Part shown: positions 12,801 to 21,515 of the stretch, in pieces
How the letters are laid out: the number at the start of each line of letters is the position of its first letter
Position numbering within the stretch: the first letter of the stretch is position 1
From: Nitzschia sp. DOCU1
Lineage: Eukaryota > Bacillariophyta > Bacillariophyceae > Bacillariales > Bacillariaceae
DNA: 64,000 bases
Reading direction: 5' to 3'
Assembly (NCBI GenBank): GCA_951394045.1
Contig: OX595992.1
Span: 2,666,001 to 2,730,000, forward strand
Position numbers and translations under genes: made by a program
Notes under the pieces: generated by a model
The model's database searches: none
Seen by the model: the letters and a program-made list of their open reading frames with translations, nothing else
What the model was told of the DNA's origin: nothing

Positions 12801-14478
12801 GAGTGGAACAGGGTTAGGTGTCTCCTGAGGAGCAGGAGGTATAGGTGTCGGAGGAGGTATAGGTGTCGGAGGAGGAAGAGGAGGCAAAGGTGGTTTTCCC
12901 TCCCCCGGTAAAATTTTAAATGGTGGATACTTTTCGTAGGTTTGCAAATCCCTACGATCACCTGGTTGCAAGAACTGATCAGAGGTCACAAAGAAGTCGA
13001 AGGTAAGGGTCGTTCCACCAGACTTAAGATGATCCAAGTCTTCCGAATGCAACAGAGAAACGCGATCGCCAACAGCCAACGAAACAACAGCAGTCGGAGA
13101 ATCCAAGACATTGCCGACGGAGGGCAGGCCATCATTCTTGGTATTTGCTGTCTTCAGATCTCGACGAGTCGGATCTTCTGCAGGCTCGAGGATCAGGCGA
13201 TATTGTTGATTTGGTGCCAATAAGAACCTGAACATCACATGTGCCCCATGTTGATCGAGGATCTGGTACTTAGTCGTGTCAGAAGCTGGAAGAGCAGCCG
13301 AACCTAGACGAGGCGAAAACAACAGATTGGGGTCACTAGGACGATCGTGGCGGGCACTCCTCATCGTTTCTCTTGAAATTTGGTCAAGAAGTATCCTTCT
13401 CGAAGAAAGCTTGGCCATGTTCTTGGTGCCCTCCCTGTCACCACCAGCAAATCCTCTAAGGGATTTGTTTTTGGTAGTAGTAAGGCGGCGGGCGTCTTCC
13501 TTTTTTTTCGTGAAAGCCTCAAGAAAATCGAGTTTCAAAGCTTTCATTGCGGTGATAAGTTCTTCTTCATGGCTACTAGAGCCACGGCCCTCTTCCATTT
13601 CATGGAGGTATTGGGTGGCCCGTCTATCTCGTTGTCCATCTTTGGCCATGCCTTTTGCCATCGTTTCTACGAACTGAGGAGTAGCAGGGGTCTGCAAAGA
13701 CAACAGCTCCACTGGTGCTAGCTGTTCCTCTGTGCTCTTCGATCTTCGAGCATTCTCGATCCTCTCCCTCATCATGGCCTTGATATCCTCCAGTTTCAGA
13801 GCCGCCCTGCCCGCAGATTCAGCCTCTTTCTGACGACGGCCAACGCCCCGAGCTGGAGAATCTCCGGCGCCATATCGTTTTCCCTATCGTCGCGGCAACG
13901 AGGAGTGAGTTCGCGTCGGCAGAACAGCAGTCTTCGTAGTAGGAACTTACTTTCTCGCTTTGTTTCACAACCTTGTTATCGAAGCCTCGTAAAATCTGTT
14001 GCAACTCTTCTTGGTGGAAGACGATGCGGTCCCGAGCACCGATCATCAACCCTTCGTCGGTTGCAACTCCTCTAGAGATGCGGTCGCGCTGCATTCTTCT
14101 TCCAGCAGCACCATGTATGTCTTCTAGTACATGGTGATCAGGAGCATCAACTGCTTCTTGCCCATCGTTTTCCACCTCGTCGGGGGGGAGAACATGCTCA
14201 ATTCGCCAGGAGATTCCAGCCTCTTTCCAGTGACGATCGAGCCCTCCAATCTCAAGATAGACTGGGAAAGGTTTCTCGTCGGAATGAGACAACGGCTTTA
14301 CATTTCCAGGCAACTTGTTTGCCGCCGCGGTCTTTTCTGCTGTTGCATTACGATGAATCGCTTTGCCGCCGATATCCTCGGCAAGAATCATATCAATGCG
14401 AAGCAACAAAACGAGCACCAGGAACGAGCAGAGACGAGGATATGCTCCAGCAGCAGCTGCAGATTTGGTGACCGCCAT
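6148..14478 (-). CDS. Giant secreted LNR-repeat protein, copy A
   Basis: I model 19 exons (minus strand): 14478-13951, 13883-9888, 9638-9560, 9454-9038, 8956-8768, 8693-8646, 8555-8433, 8362-8315, 8236-8114, 8043-7996, 7913-7788, 7719-7669, 7592-7467, 7397-7350, 7264-7106, 7031-6984, 6887-6729, 6662-6615, 6518-6148. All junctions are GT-AG and the sum is 6735 nt, 2244 aa. Residues 1-35 form a signal peptide. A proline-rich linker (PPLPPLPPPTPIPP) lies at about residue 480. Then come five repeats of about 200 aa with a CxGC-type motif and a later CxCP-type motif, with many RRL sites. Ten LNR-like repeats of the form GDGWCDxxNNNAxCxYDGGDCC follow, then a tail rich in Ser, Pro and Thr. No membrane anchor is seen, so it is probably exported to the cell wall or medium. 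Function is unknown. LNR modules bind calcium in Notch, and one could expect the same here. Confidence 0.85.
6518..8693 (-). repeat. Seven exon-pair LNR cassettes in copy A
   Basis: Each cassette has a short exon (48 or 51 nt) for GDGxCDxxNNNAxCxY and a longer exon (usually 123-159 nt) that starts with the Asp of DGGDC. The last cassette ends in the terminal exon. Every boundary is phase 1. The 48-nt exons start at 8693, 8362, 8043, 7719, 7397, 7031 and 6662. Introns of neighbouring cassettes are nearly identical in places (for example the stretch around 8370-8430 and that around 8050-8110), which points to recent tandem duplication or conversion. Confidence 0.85.
9809..9856. repeat. CTGT/TG microsatellite in an intron
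   Basis: A run of CTGT tetranucleotides followed by TG dinucleotides lies in intron 2 of the copy A LNR gene (intron 9639-9887). Copy B has a shorter version at about 27653-27682. It is a simple length-variable repeat. Confidence 0.9.
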
Positions 14479-15261
14479 CGTTCTATGCGAACTTTAGAAC
14501 AACAAATATTCGAATATTGTAAAAGTAAACCGGATGTTGCTCAAGTTGAGAGCAGCACTTCTTTCCCCTCGAAAGATGAAATGAGAGTCTGCGGGGTGGA
14601 TGATTGGGAAAGCCCCTTCTTTTGCGAAGCCATCTTTTTCGTCGTGATCATCATACAGAACAGTTGTGCAGAAGGATACCATGTAGTATTCCTCCTCCCT
14701 CCCGCCTGGTGAAGATAATGCGAACTGCCATCTGGCTGAACATTCATTTTGTGTGATACTATCCGGAACAACGACGACCCGCACCAACATGCGGGAACGA
14801 CCCTGTAATAATAGAGAGATACTGGTCAATAGGTGCGAATAAAGACACTTTCATCAGAATGTTCCTATAAACGCAACATACCTATGATGTCTATTATCGG
14901 CCTACGCATGTAGAAGTAGTACCAGGCTTTCGACGACCACGAGGACTTCTCGGCCTGGGACGCCTTGCAAAGGCTGTAGTAGAGAGGCTTCGACAAGGTT
15001 GGCTGATGCATGCAAGTGAAATGCATAGTGCCAGACCAGAACTCATGAGGGTAAATGACCATCATCTTCCTACACTAATGGGGTAGCAGTTATAAGAGTG
15101 GGAACAAAGAAGTAGCTTTCTCTATTCGCGTTACTTTCTGACCATAACTCTTCGAGGCTACCCAGTAGCGCTCAAAGAGGAACGGGAAACTGGCACCGTC
15201 AAAGTAGATTAAAAAGGTCTTGAGAGGTGTCTATAAAAGAATATTGCGTATAGCAAGCTTC
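14479..15261. other. Intergenic between the LNR gene and the plastid gene, copy A
   Basis: About 780 bp without a supported gene. It matches 32287-33052 in copy B with small indels. It should hold the LNR gene promoter next to 14478 and the 3' untranslated region of the small membrane protein gene. I see no strong motif. Confidence 0.5.
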
Positions 15262-15545
15262 TTACTTCTTTCCGTTTCCAGTGTAATCGATTTCACCAAA
15301 GAAATCTTCGGATTCATCGTAGTTTCCGAATTGTTGCAACCACAAGGTCAAAATGGCCCAGTGAACAACGAACAAGACGGCCAACAGACGAATGTCGTCA
15401 ACTCCAAACCATTCATTGGTTCCATCCGTGGCAACGGCAGCTGTGCTAGACAGAATGGCGGGAACGGCTCCGGCAATGATTCCGCTCTTGGGAAGGGAGT
15501 TCAAGGCCATGGTCATGGGGGCAGCAGCGTGGCGGATGCCGAAGG
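15262..15545 (-). pseudogene. Small plastid membrane protein gene, copy A, lacking its presequence exon
   Basis: This exon matches exon 2 of the intact copy at 33053-33345. It starts after the acceptor TTACAG and encodes a thylakoid-type transfer region (Ala-rich, ending STAAVA) and a mature part with one membrane span ([18 protein letters not shown]) and an acidic tail ending NGKK. The Leu-Ala-Gly found after IIAG in copy B is missing. Exon 1 should lie upstream (higher coordinates). Only its last bases and splice donor remain at about 21498-21515; the signal peptide is gone and the sequence diverges into unrelated DNA. The 5.73-kb gypsy element also sits in the intron. Without the presequence the protein should not reach the plastid, so I call it a pseudogene, unless a new 5' exon has been captured. 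Confidence 0.65.
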
Positions 15546-15679
15546 CTGTAACATTAAATGACAAAACAAAAGGGCGAGAAAGGGATACAATGGTGAGTAA
15601 ACGATTCATAACATAACTACCAGTAGTCAACGATTGAGTTCATTGACCGTTGAACCAACAGTCGATAATGGACGTTAAC

Positions 15680-15684
15680 AATTA
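15680..15684. repeat. Target site duplication of the gypsy element, left side
   Basis: ATTA at 15681-15684 flanks the left LTR and ATTA at 21415-21418 flanks the right LTR. If the LTR is read as TG...C the duplication could be AATTA (5 bp, starting at 15680), because the terminal A is ambiguous. The empty site in copy B reads GTTAACAATTACTT, which confirms the insertion point. Confidence 0.8.
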
Positions 15685-16217
15685 TGCACTACGTCGTTTG
15701 TAGGATCGAAATAGTTGTGAAAAAATTATGGCTAAGTTAAAAACTAGATGTATTTCTCATGCAAGTTGTCTCGTAGGCTCTCGTAGTTCTAGTAGAGTCG
15801 AGACCTTTGACATGCATCGACAACAATCCGAACAGGAGGTTGATGCATCTTGTAGTAGATTAGCTACGACGTTGTACTAGGGTTCTTTGGACGTCGTCAG
15901 CTACTCTGGAATAAAGTATAGTCACCGCAATGTCATCGAGGTGCCAGATCTTAGGTGGCATTGACACTAGGATCTCATCGGCATTCGACCAGCAGGAGTC
16001 ATGCGCGATGCCTGTGTCGTGCAACGTCACGTCGTCGGTGACGTCAATAGGTTATGGGCCTGTCCGAGGATGTCCGAGACCGGCCTAGCGTCCGCGTCCG
16101 CGCGCAACGCTTTCGTCATGCTACGTCATCACACATGACGTCGCACATGACTAAGTAGACTAATAATTTTGGACTACAATCATTCGAAGGAGTCGACGTG
16201 CAAAGCAGTGTACTGCA
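15685..16217 (-). repeat. Gypsy LTR, 3' LTR of the element
   Basis: 533 bp, TGCACTACG... to ...GTACTGCA on the plus strand. It is the 3' LTR because the element reads on the minus strand. It carries a perfect TGACGTCA at 16039-16046 and further TGACGT or ACGTCA half sites between about 16024 and 16142. Confidence 0.95.
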
Positions 16218-16226
16218 CCCGCCCCC
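16218..16226 (-). other. Polypurine tract of the gypsy element
   Basis: On the sense (minus) strand GGGGGCGGG lies directly before the 3' LTR, the expected place for plus-strand priming of reverse transcription. Confidence 0.7.
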
Positions 16227-16244
16227 ATGACGGAGGGACAGGAC

Positions 16245-19200
16245 TTAACTATGATACGGATGTATGTTACGAATGTTCCAAGTCTGAGTAACGGCACCCT
16301 TCTGGATACGTACTGTACCGTTGTCATTCACGGCGACGATTGGATACGGACCATCGTAGGGGTTAGCACCGAACTTACGTTGTTGGTCCTGCTTGATCAT
16401 GATCTGTTGGCCTGCGCGATACTCATACGGCAATCGCGTTTTGTTTTCTGCCGCATTGTTCTTCGCAATGCGTTGCATCTTGCGCTCACGGATGAGCTTC
16501 CAATTAGCTTCGAAGCGGGTGTTGAGAATAGCATCTCTACCGAATACTAGTTGCATCGGCGTAGCCTGTAGCGTAGTGTGGTATGTCGCGCGAACGGCGA
16601 ACATCACGGCTGCCAGGATTCCATCGAGTCCGACTGTATCGTCTGAGTGCTGCAGTTCAAACGTACGAATCATGTTCCCGATAGTTTGGTGTACTCGTTC
16701 GAGTATTGCGTTCGCCTGCGGATTCCTCGCAGTGATTGGGCGCGCAAGCACGCCGTAGTCTTCCTTGACCATTCGCCGGAATTCGCCCATGAACTCCGTA
16801 CCGCGGTCATAAATAACCTGTTGCGGCCACGGGTATCTCGTGAACCACGTCTTTTCGGCTAATTCGGCGATACTAAAAGCCTCTTTATTGGGTACGCGAA
16901 CCATCTCAAACCAGCCAGTTGCCGGATCAATCATGGTAAGGCACCAAAGCTCGAGTTGTTTCTGTTTACCCTTATTTCGTTTACCCTGGTTAATCGAGTA
17001 GGGGCCTATGAGATCGACACATAGGATTTCCCAAGGTTCGCTCTCGGGTTCCTTAATTGGTAGGTGCCCGTACTTAAGGGTCTTGCGTTTTGTTAATTGG
17101 CACAACCTGCATTTTTTGCAGATATCGACGACATCGGCTCGCAGTCCTTTCCAGTAGAAGTGCTGCCGAATCGTGTGCTCTGTTCGGGTCTCGCCCGGAT
17201 GACACAGTGTCTCGTGGTACCACTCAACGCATCGGCGTTGGAGTGACTGCGGAATAACTATCTTACCATCTCTAACTACTAGAGGACGTTTCTTACCGCC
17301 CCCACGAAAAACCTTTACACTATATCTACTGTCCAACGCTGCCTTTTGGAGCAGCGCGGTATCTTTTCGCTGATGTCGCATAATGTACTTGTAGGTAAGG
17401 GGGAAGACGCTTTCAGGTAGTTCGTCGCCCCCAAAGTACTCTGCGAAATTGGCCTCGGTAAAGGGCTTTTCGTCCTTACCAAGTCGACTAAGAGCGTCCG
17501 CTACTACATTCGTCTCACCTCGAACGTAGACGAGTTCGGGACCATACTCTTCGAGGATGAGTCGCCAGCGCATAACGCGTTCGGTATTGAAGTTTTTATA
17601 GGTTAGATTCTTGTGGTCGGTGTAGACGCGAATCTGTTGACCTAGGAGAATCGTACGGAACTCCTTGAGTGTCTCTACAATAGCTAGTAGTTCCCGCTCG
17701 GTAGTAGTATACCGTGTCTGCGCGGGATTGAGTTTGCGACTATAGAACGCGATAGGCTTACCGTTCTGCGAGATGACCGCGCCAAGCTGCGTGTCGCTCG
17801 CGTCAGTATGTATATCAAACGGTAGATGAAAGTTCGGGTAAGTTAGGAGAACCTCCTTACTTATTATTTTCTTCATCGTGTCAAATGCCTCTTGGTGCGC
17901 GCCGGTCCACTCCCACTTAGCTGTTTTCGACGTAAGTGATGCGAGCGGGGCGAGGATGTGCGAACGGCGCACCCACATGTCGCGATAATAATTCACGATA
18001 CCGATGAAAGCGCGTAGTTCCTTTTTATTGCGCGGTGCGAGCATGGCTTGGATTGCTTGCACTTTGGTTGCTACTGGTTGGATGCCGTCGCGGGTAATCC
18101 AGTAGCCAAGGTATTCGAGCTCCGCTTTCGCGAAGAAGGACTTCTTGATGTTCACCTTGAGTCCCGTGTCTTTCAGACGTTGTAGTACCACGTCGAGTTT
18201 CTCTAGGTGGTCTAGGTAACTACCCTTAGTAAGTACTAGAAGATCGTCTATGTACGTACGTATGTACTCTAGGTCTGCGAACAGCGACGACATCTTTTCC
18301 TGGAAGATATCGGGGCTATTGCTGAGTCCCATAGGTAGTCGCTGCATCTCATATTTTCCCCATGGGAAGACGAGAGTGCAAAGTTTCTTTGCGTTCGGAC
18401 TAAGTTCCACATGGTAGTAGCCCATGTTTAGGTCTAAACTAGTAGCGTACTGAAAACCTTCTAGTTTTAACAGTAGCTCTTGTATCTTTGGTAGCGGGAA
18501 TGGCTTCCGCTTGATTCGCTTGTTGAGCTCGCGAAAGTCGTTTATGAATCGTACCGTCTTGTCCTTCTTTGGTATGATGAACGACGGTGCCGCCCATTCA
18601 GAGCGGTTAACTTTCTTTAGTACGCCGACTGCGCAGAGGCGATCGACCTCGTCGCGTAGCGTCTGTTCATATGCCTTCGGCACTGGATATGGCCTCGCAT
18701 GATATGGCGTGACATTAGGCTTTAGCTCGATATCATAGGGCTCGCCTTTCCAAGTGCCGAGCGTGCCGTCAAAGAGCGTCTCATGTTTCTGAAGAAGCGT
18801 CTTGAGGGCGGATTTATCTTCTTCCGACAGATGGTCCATCTCGGAGATTTTCTGCGGAATGTCCGCTGGGGCATATTTAGCGTCTAAGATTTGTTTAATA
18901 GACTTGGCACCACCATCTGCGTCGGCCTGCCAGGCGTCTTCGTCGGGCGTCTCGCCATATATCTTCATTGCTATAGCAGCTGAGTCCCATTCGACTTCCC
19001 TTGTCTTGAAGTCGAACTTGACACCTAGTTCTCGCAGAAGATCTCTGCCAATGATCATGTCGTAGTTGCCAAGGTCGGATGTCACCTGGAAGACCCATTC
19101 AATCACCCTATTGGCATGAAATTCCGGAAGTTTAAACTGGATTTTTACTTCGCGGTGTGTCTCGACGACACCTCCAGCTGTCGTGAAGGTGGTTCTCGAT

Positions 19201-19616
19201 GGTGTCGTCCTGACACGTAGTTTCTTGACATGTTTCTCGGAGATCAGTCCTCGTGATGCTCCGGTGTCTAGTAGCGTCGTCAACGCTGCCGCCTTGGCCT
19301 TGCCTAGGCGCGTGTTAATTTGCGCGAAACAGTACGGAATTTCGTCTGGCGCGGTTTTCTGGCGTTTTGGTGAGCTCCGGTTGTACAGTCGTGTTATCGC
19401 GTGCGATTCCGCCGCGATACGGTAATTAATGCATTGGTCCAATGAGGCGAAGACCTCGCCCGGCTCGGACGGTATATAGACGGATGGGCGCGCATGTCGT
19501 GCCCCATCGCGTTGCTCGTGGAAAACGAAAACTTCGTCACATCCGCAATTTTTGCGTTTCCCACCTACTCTTTCAGAGACTTTGTAATAGGATAACTCGT
19601 CCTTATGATTATGCAT
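16245..19616 (-). CDS. pol: Gypsy pol: protease, reverse transcriptase, RNase H, integrase
   Basis: 1123 aa from the first Met after the gag stop. The aspartic protease motif LLDTGA is at residues 115-120. Reverse transcriptase has the catalytic YIDD at 455-458. RNase H begins at FDIHTDASD (about 600). An integrase with an HHCC zinc motif (HPGETRTEH ... CKKCRLC) follows, then the core with CVDLIG, IYDRGTEF and NPQANAILERVHQ for the D, D, E triad. Pol is in the same frame as gag and is separated from it by one TGA and 12 sense codons, so it is probably made as a gag-pol fusion by readthrough. The frame is intact and the LTRs are nearly identical, so the enzyme set may be functional. Confidence 0.95.
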   Translation of the reverse strand: MHNHKDELSYYKVSERVGGKRKNCGCDEVFVFHEQRDGARHARPSVYIPSEPGEVFASLDQCINYRIAAESHAITRLYNRSSPKRQKTAPDEIPYCFAQINTRLGKAKAAALTTLLDTGASRGLISEKHVKKLRVRTTPSRTTFTTAGGVVETHREVKIQFKLPEFHANRVIEWVFQVTSDLGNYDMIIGRDLLRELGVKFDFKTREVEWDSAAIAMKIYGETPDEDAWQADADGGAKSIKQILDAKYAPADIPQKISEMDHLSEEDKSALKTLLQKHETLFDGTLGTWKGEPYDIELKPNVTPYHARPYPVPKAYEQTLRDEVDRLCAVGVLKKVNRSEWAAPSFIIPKKDKTVRFINDFRELNKRIKRKPFPLPKIQELLLKLEGFQYATSLDLNMGYYHVELSPNAKKLCTLVFPWGKYEMQRLPMGLSNSPDIFQEKMSSLFADLEYIRTYIDDLLVLTKGSYLDHLEKLDVVLQRLKDTGLKVNIKKSFFAKAELEYLGYWITRDGIQPVATKVQAIQAMLAPRNKKELRAFIGIVNYYRDMWVRRSHILAPLASLTSKTAKWEWTGAHQEAFDTMKKIISKEVLLTYPNFHLPFDIHTDASDTQLGAVISQNGKPIAFYSRKLNPAQTRYTTTERELLAIVETLKEFRTILLGQQIRVYTDHKNLTYKNFNTERVMRWRLILEEYGPELVYVRGETNVVADALSRLGKDEKPFTEANFAEYFGGDELPESVFPLTYKYIMRHQRKDTALLQKAALDSRYSVKVFRGGGKKRPLVVRDGKIVIPQSLQRRCVEWYHETLCHPGETRTEHTIRQHFYWKGLRADVVDICKKCRLCQLTKRKTLKYGHLPIKEPESEPWEILCVDLIGPYSINQGKRNKGKQKQLELWCLTMIDPATGWFEMVRVPNKEAFSIAELAEKTWFTRYPWPQQVIYDRGTEFMGEFRRMVKEDYGVLARPITARNPQANAILERVHQTIGNMIRTFELQHSDDTVGLDGILAAVMFAVRATYHTTLQATPMQLVFGRDAILNTRFEANWKLIRERKMQRIAKNNAAENKTRLPYEYRAGQQIMIKQDQQRKFGANPYDGPYPIVAVNDNGTVRIQKGAVTQTWNIRNIHPYHS

Positions 19617-19652
19617 TAAACTAGATTTTTCGTGTACAACTCGCTCACACCT

Positions 19653-20828
19653 TCAGTTTTCATCGTCGCTAGCGACAAGGTTAGCCAAGAGTTCGTCCAC
19701 ATTGAAGTTTTCCTCGTCGGGTGGATCAATCGCCTTGCGCTTGCGTTCGTCCTTGACCGCGTCCTTGACCATGTTCTGGATCATGGCATGCAGTTCTTCT
19801 TTCTTGTTGGCGCCGCCATCGTCACGTACCCAAGTACGGTTGCCGTAACGAGGCTTCTTTTCGCCGTTCTTGATGAAATTTCCGTGGGCGGCAGCCATCT
19901 TCTGGGCCTGCGCCACCACCATCTTGCAGTCCCCAGTGTTGTGGGACCAGTTGGGGCCATGGTAGGCACATTTAAAGGGAGGAGTCTTGTCATTGGCGCC
20001 GCGCTTAGCAGCGGGCTTCGAGTGATCCATTCTCGGGTCTCGCTTCCCCTTCGGAGGATGGGCGCCATCTGGCTTTGGCTTACGGACGTGATTAGCTTCA
20101 TGTAACTTTTCAGTGAATTCGAGGCGCTCACAGAACTGGGTGAACTCATCCAAAGTGTGATCAATCGGCTCAAAACCTTGTAGGATCATCTGCTGACGCC
20201 AACTAGCGGGGATAGCAAACTCTGCATGCTCGATAATCTCGTCCTTGGGTAGCTTGTTCCTGTCGCCACGCGTAGTATCAAACAACGCCAAATAATGGTT
20301 GAGCTGCTGGAAGCGACTGATATACTCCTTCATGGTCATCTCGGGAGGCTTGCGACACAAACGGCGCATGTAGCGTTTCTGAGTTTGAAGTGCACGAGCC
20401 GGGAGAACGTAATTGGTTACTCCTTGTAGGGTCGCCTTGAGATTTGCAATCGTTTCGTTTCCAGCGGCTGCTGCCGACTCTTCGAACCTGGCGAGAGCCT
20501 TTCCGATGAGGATACGGCGATAGAACTCGTACCTCTGCGGACCAGTGGTCAAGTTCTGCCCCTTGATCACTTTTTCCGCCTTGTCTTGCAAGCGAAACCA
20601 GGTCTCGGCCGACTCGTCGCCATTGAAAGGCAGAATCGAGAGTTCAAACTGAGTCGAGTTTGGATCGTCGGGAATGTTGCGGCACTTGAAGGTCACAAGC
20701 TTCTCTTTGTTCACAATCACTTCCGGTTCACGTTGGATAGGGATTGGAGCGCGTTGAAAACCCCTTTTCATCATGTCGTTCCGAGGGATAGCGGCGACGG
20801 CCGCGACGGTTGCGTTAGAAAGCTTCAT
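19653..20828 (-). CDS. gag: Gypsy gag
   Basis: 391 aa, starting at the ATG at 20828, 53 bp after the 5' LTR. It carries a capsid-like retrotrans_gag region in the middle (FNGDESAETWFRLQDKA ... YISRFQQLNHYL) and a zinc-finger-like segment near residue 285 (CAYHGPNWSHNTGDC), which is a Cys/His variant of the usual CCHC knuckle. It ends with TGA at 19655-19653. Pol continues in the same frame. Confidence 0.9.
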   Translation of the reverse strand: MKLSNATVAAVAAIPRNDMMKRGFQRAPIPIQREPEVIVNKEKLVTFKCRNIPDDPNSTQFELSILPFNGDESAETWFRLQDKAEKVIKGQNLTTGPQRYEFYRRILIGKALARFEESAAAAGNETIANLKATLQGVTNYVLPARALQTQKRYMRRLCRKPPEMTMKEYISRFQQLNHYLALFDTTRGDRNKLPKDEIIEHAEFAIPASWRQQMILQGFEPIDHTLDEFTQFCERLEFTEKLHEANHVRKPKPDGAHPPKGKRDPRMDHSKPAAKRGANDKTPPFKCAYHGPNWSHNTGDCKMVVAQAQKMAAAHGNFIKNGEKKPRYGNRTWVRDDGGANKKEELHAMIQNMVKDAVKDERKRKAIDPPDEENFNVDELLANLVASDDEN

Positions 20829-20881
20829 CTTGATGGTAAGTTAGTCTTGATCACGACGATTGTCGTGGAGTGTTAACACTA
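20829..20881 (-). other. Gypsy leader and putative primer binding region
   Basis: On the sense strand the 53-nt leader begins TAGTGTTAACACTCC, which includes the perfect 12-bp palindrome AGTGTTAACACT next to the 5' LTR, followed by a small hairpin (ACGAC AATC GTCGT). There is no TGG start typical of a full tRNA 3'-end primer site, so the primer is not clear. Confidence 0.4.
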
Positions 20882-21414
20882 TGCACTACGTCGTTTGTAG
20901 GATCGAAATAGTTGTGAAAAAATTATGGCTAAGTTAAAAACTAGATGTATTTCTCATGCAAGTTGTCTCGTAGGCTCTCGTAGTTCTAGTAGAGTCGAGA
21001 CCTTTGACATGCATCGACAACAATCCGAACAGGAGGTTGATGCATCTTGTAGTAGATTAGCTACGACGTTGTACTAGGGTTCTTTGGACGTCGTCAGCTA
21101 CTCTGGAATAAAGTATAGTCACCGCAATGTCATCGAGGTGCCAGATCTTAGGTGGCATTGACACTAGGATCTCATCGGCATTCGACCAGCAGGAGTCATG
21201 CGCGATGCCTGTGTCGTGCAACGTCACGTCGTCGGTGACGTCAATAGGTTATGGGCCTGTCCGAGGATGTCCGAGACCGGCCTAGCGTCCGCGTCCGCGC
21301 GCAACGCTTTCGTCATGCTACGTCATCACACATGACGTCGCACATGACTAAGTAGACTAATAATTTTGGACTACAATCATTCGAAGGAGTTGAGGTGCAA
21401 AGCAGTGTACTGCA
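20882..21414 (-). repeat. Gypsy LTR, 5' LTR of the element
   Basis: 533 bp, near identical to 15685-16217. It should hold the promoter of the element. A perfect TGACGTCA lies at 21236-21243 with nearby half sites. Confidence 0.95.
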
Positions 21415-21515
21415 ATTACTTTCGCCGCCAAGTATCGTCCAAAAATGTTTTCCTTCCAACAACGTGAAAACAACAAGTGCCATCACAAAAACCTACCAGT
21501 GGCTTGGTTGACAGA

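Larger units (their letters stand above)
15685..21414 (-). mobile_element. Ty3/gypsy LTR retrotransposon, intact, minus strand
   Basis: The element is 5730 bp long with two 533-bp LTRs (TG...CA), a gag and a pol in the order protease, reverse transcriptase, RNase H, integrase, which defines Ty3/gypsy. The LTRs differ at only two positions that I can see (near 16193 and 16197 against 21390 and 21394), so the insertion is recent. Both reading frames are open apart from one TGA between gag and pol. It is inserted in an intron of the copy A plastid gene after the tandem duplication, since copy B keeps the empty site. No chromodomain is evident after the integrase. Confidence 0.95.
5641..21515. 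repeat. Copy A of a tandem segmental duplication
   Basis: This block matches 22786-33710 in the same orientation and gene order: LNR gene, then the small plastid membrane protein gene. The 5.73-kb gypsy element at 15685-21414 is a later insertion in copy A and is absent from copy B at the equivalent position (about 33465). Without it, copy A is about 10.1 kb against about 10.9 kb for copy B. Similarity ends at about 21515, where copy B continues into the presequence exon and copy A does not. Identity varies: some tracts look identical and others carry clear differences and indels. Confidence 0.9.

Noticed and set aside
19653..19655. TGA read as selenocysteine or a changed genetic code
   Set aside because: TGA appears as an ordinary terminator in other places, no selenocysteine insertion structure was sought or seen, and only retrotransposon junctions are affected. 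Readthrough is simpler.
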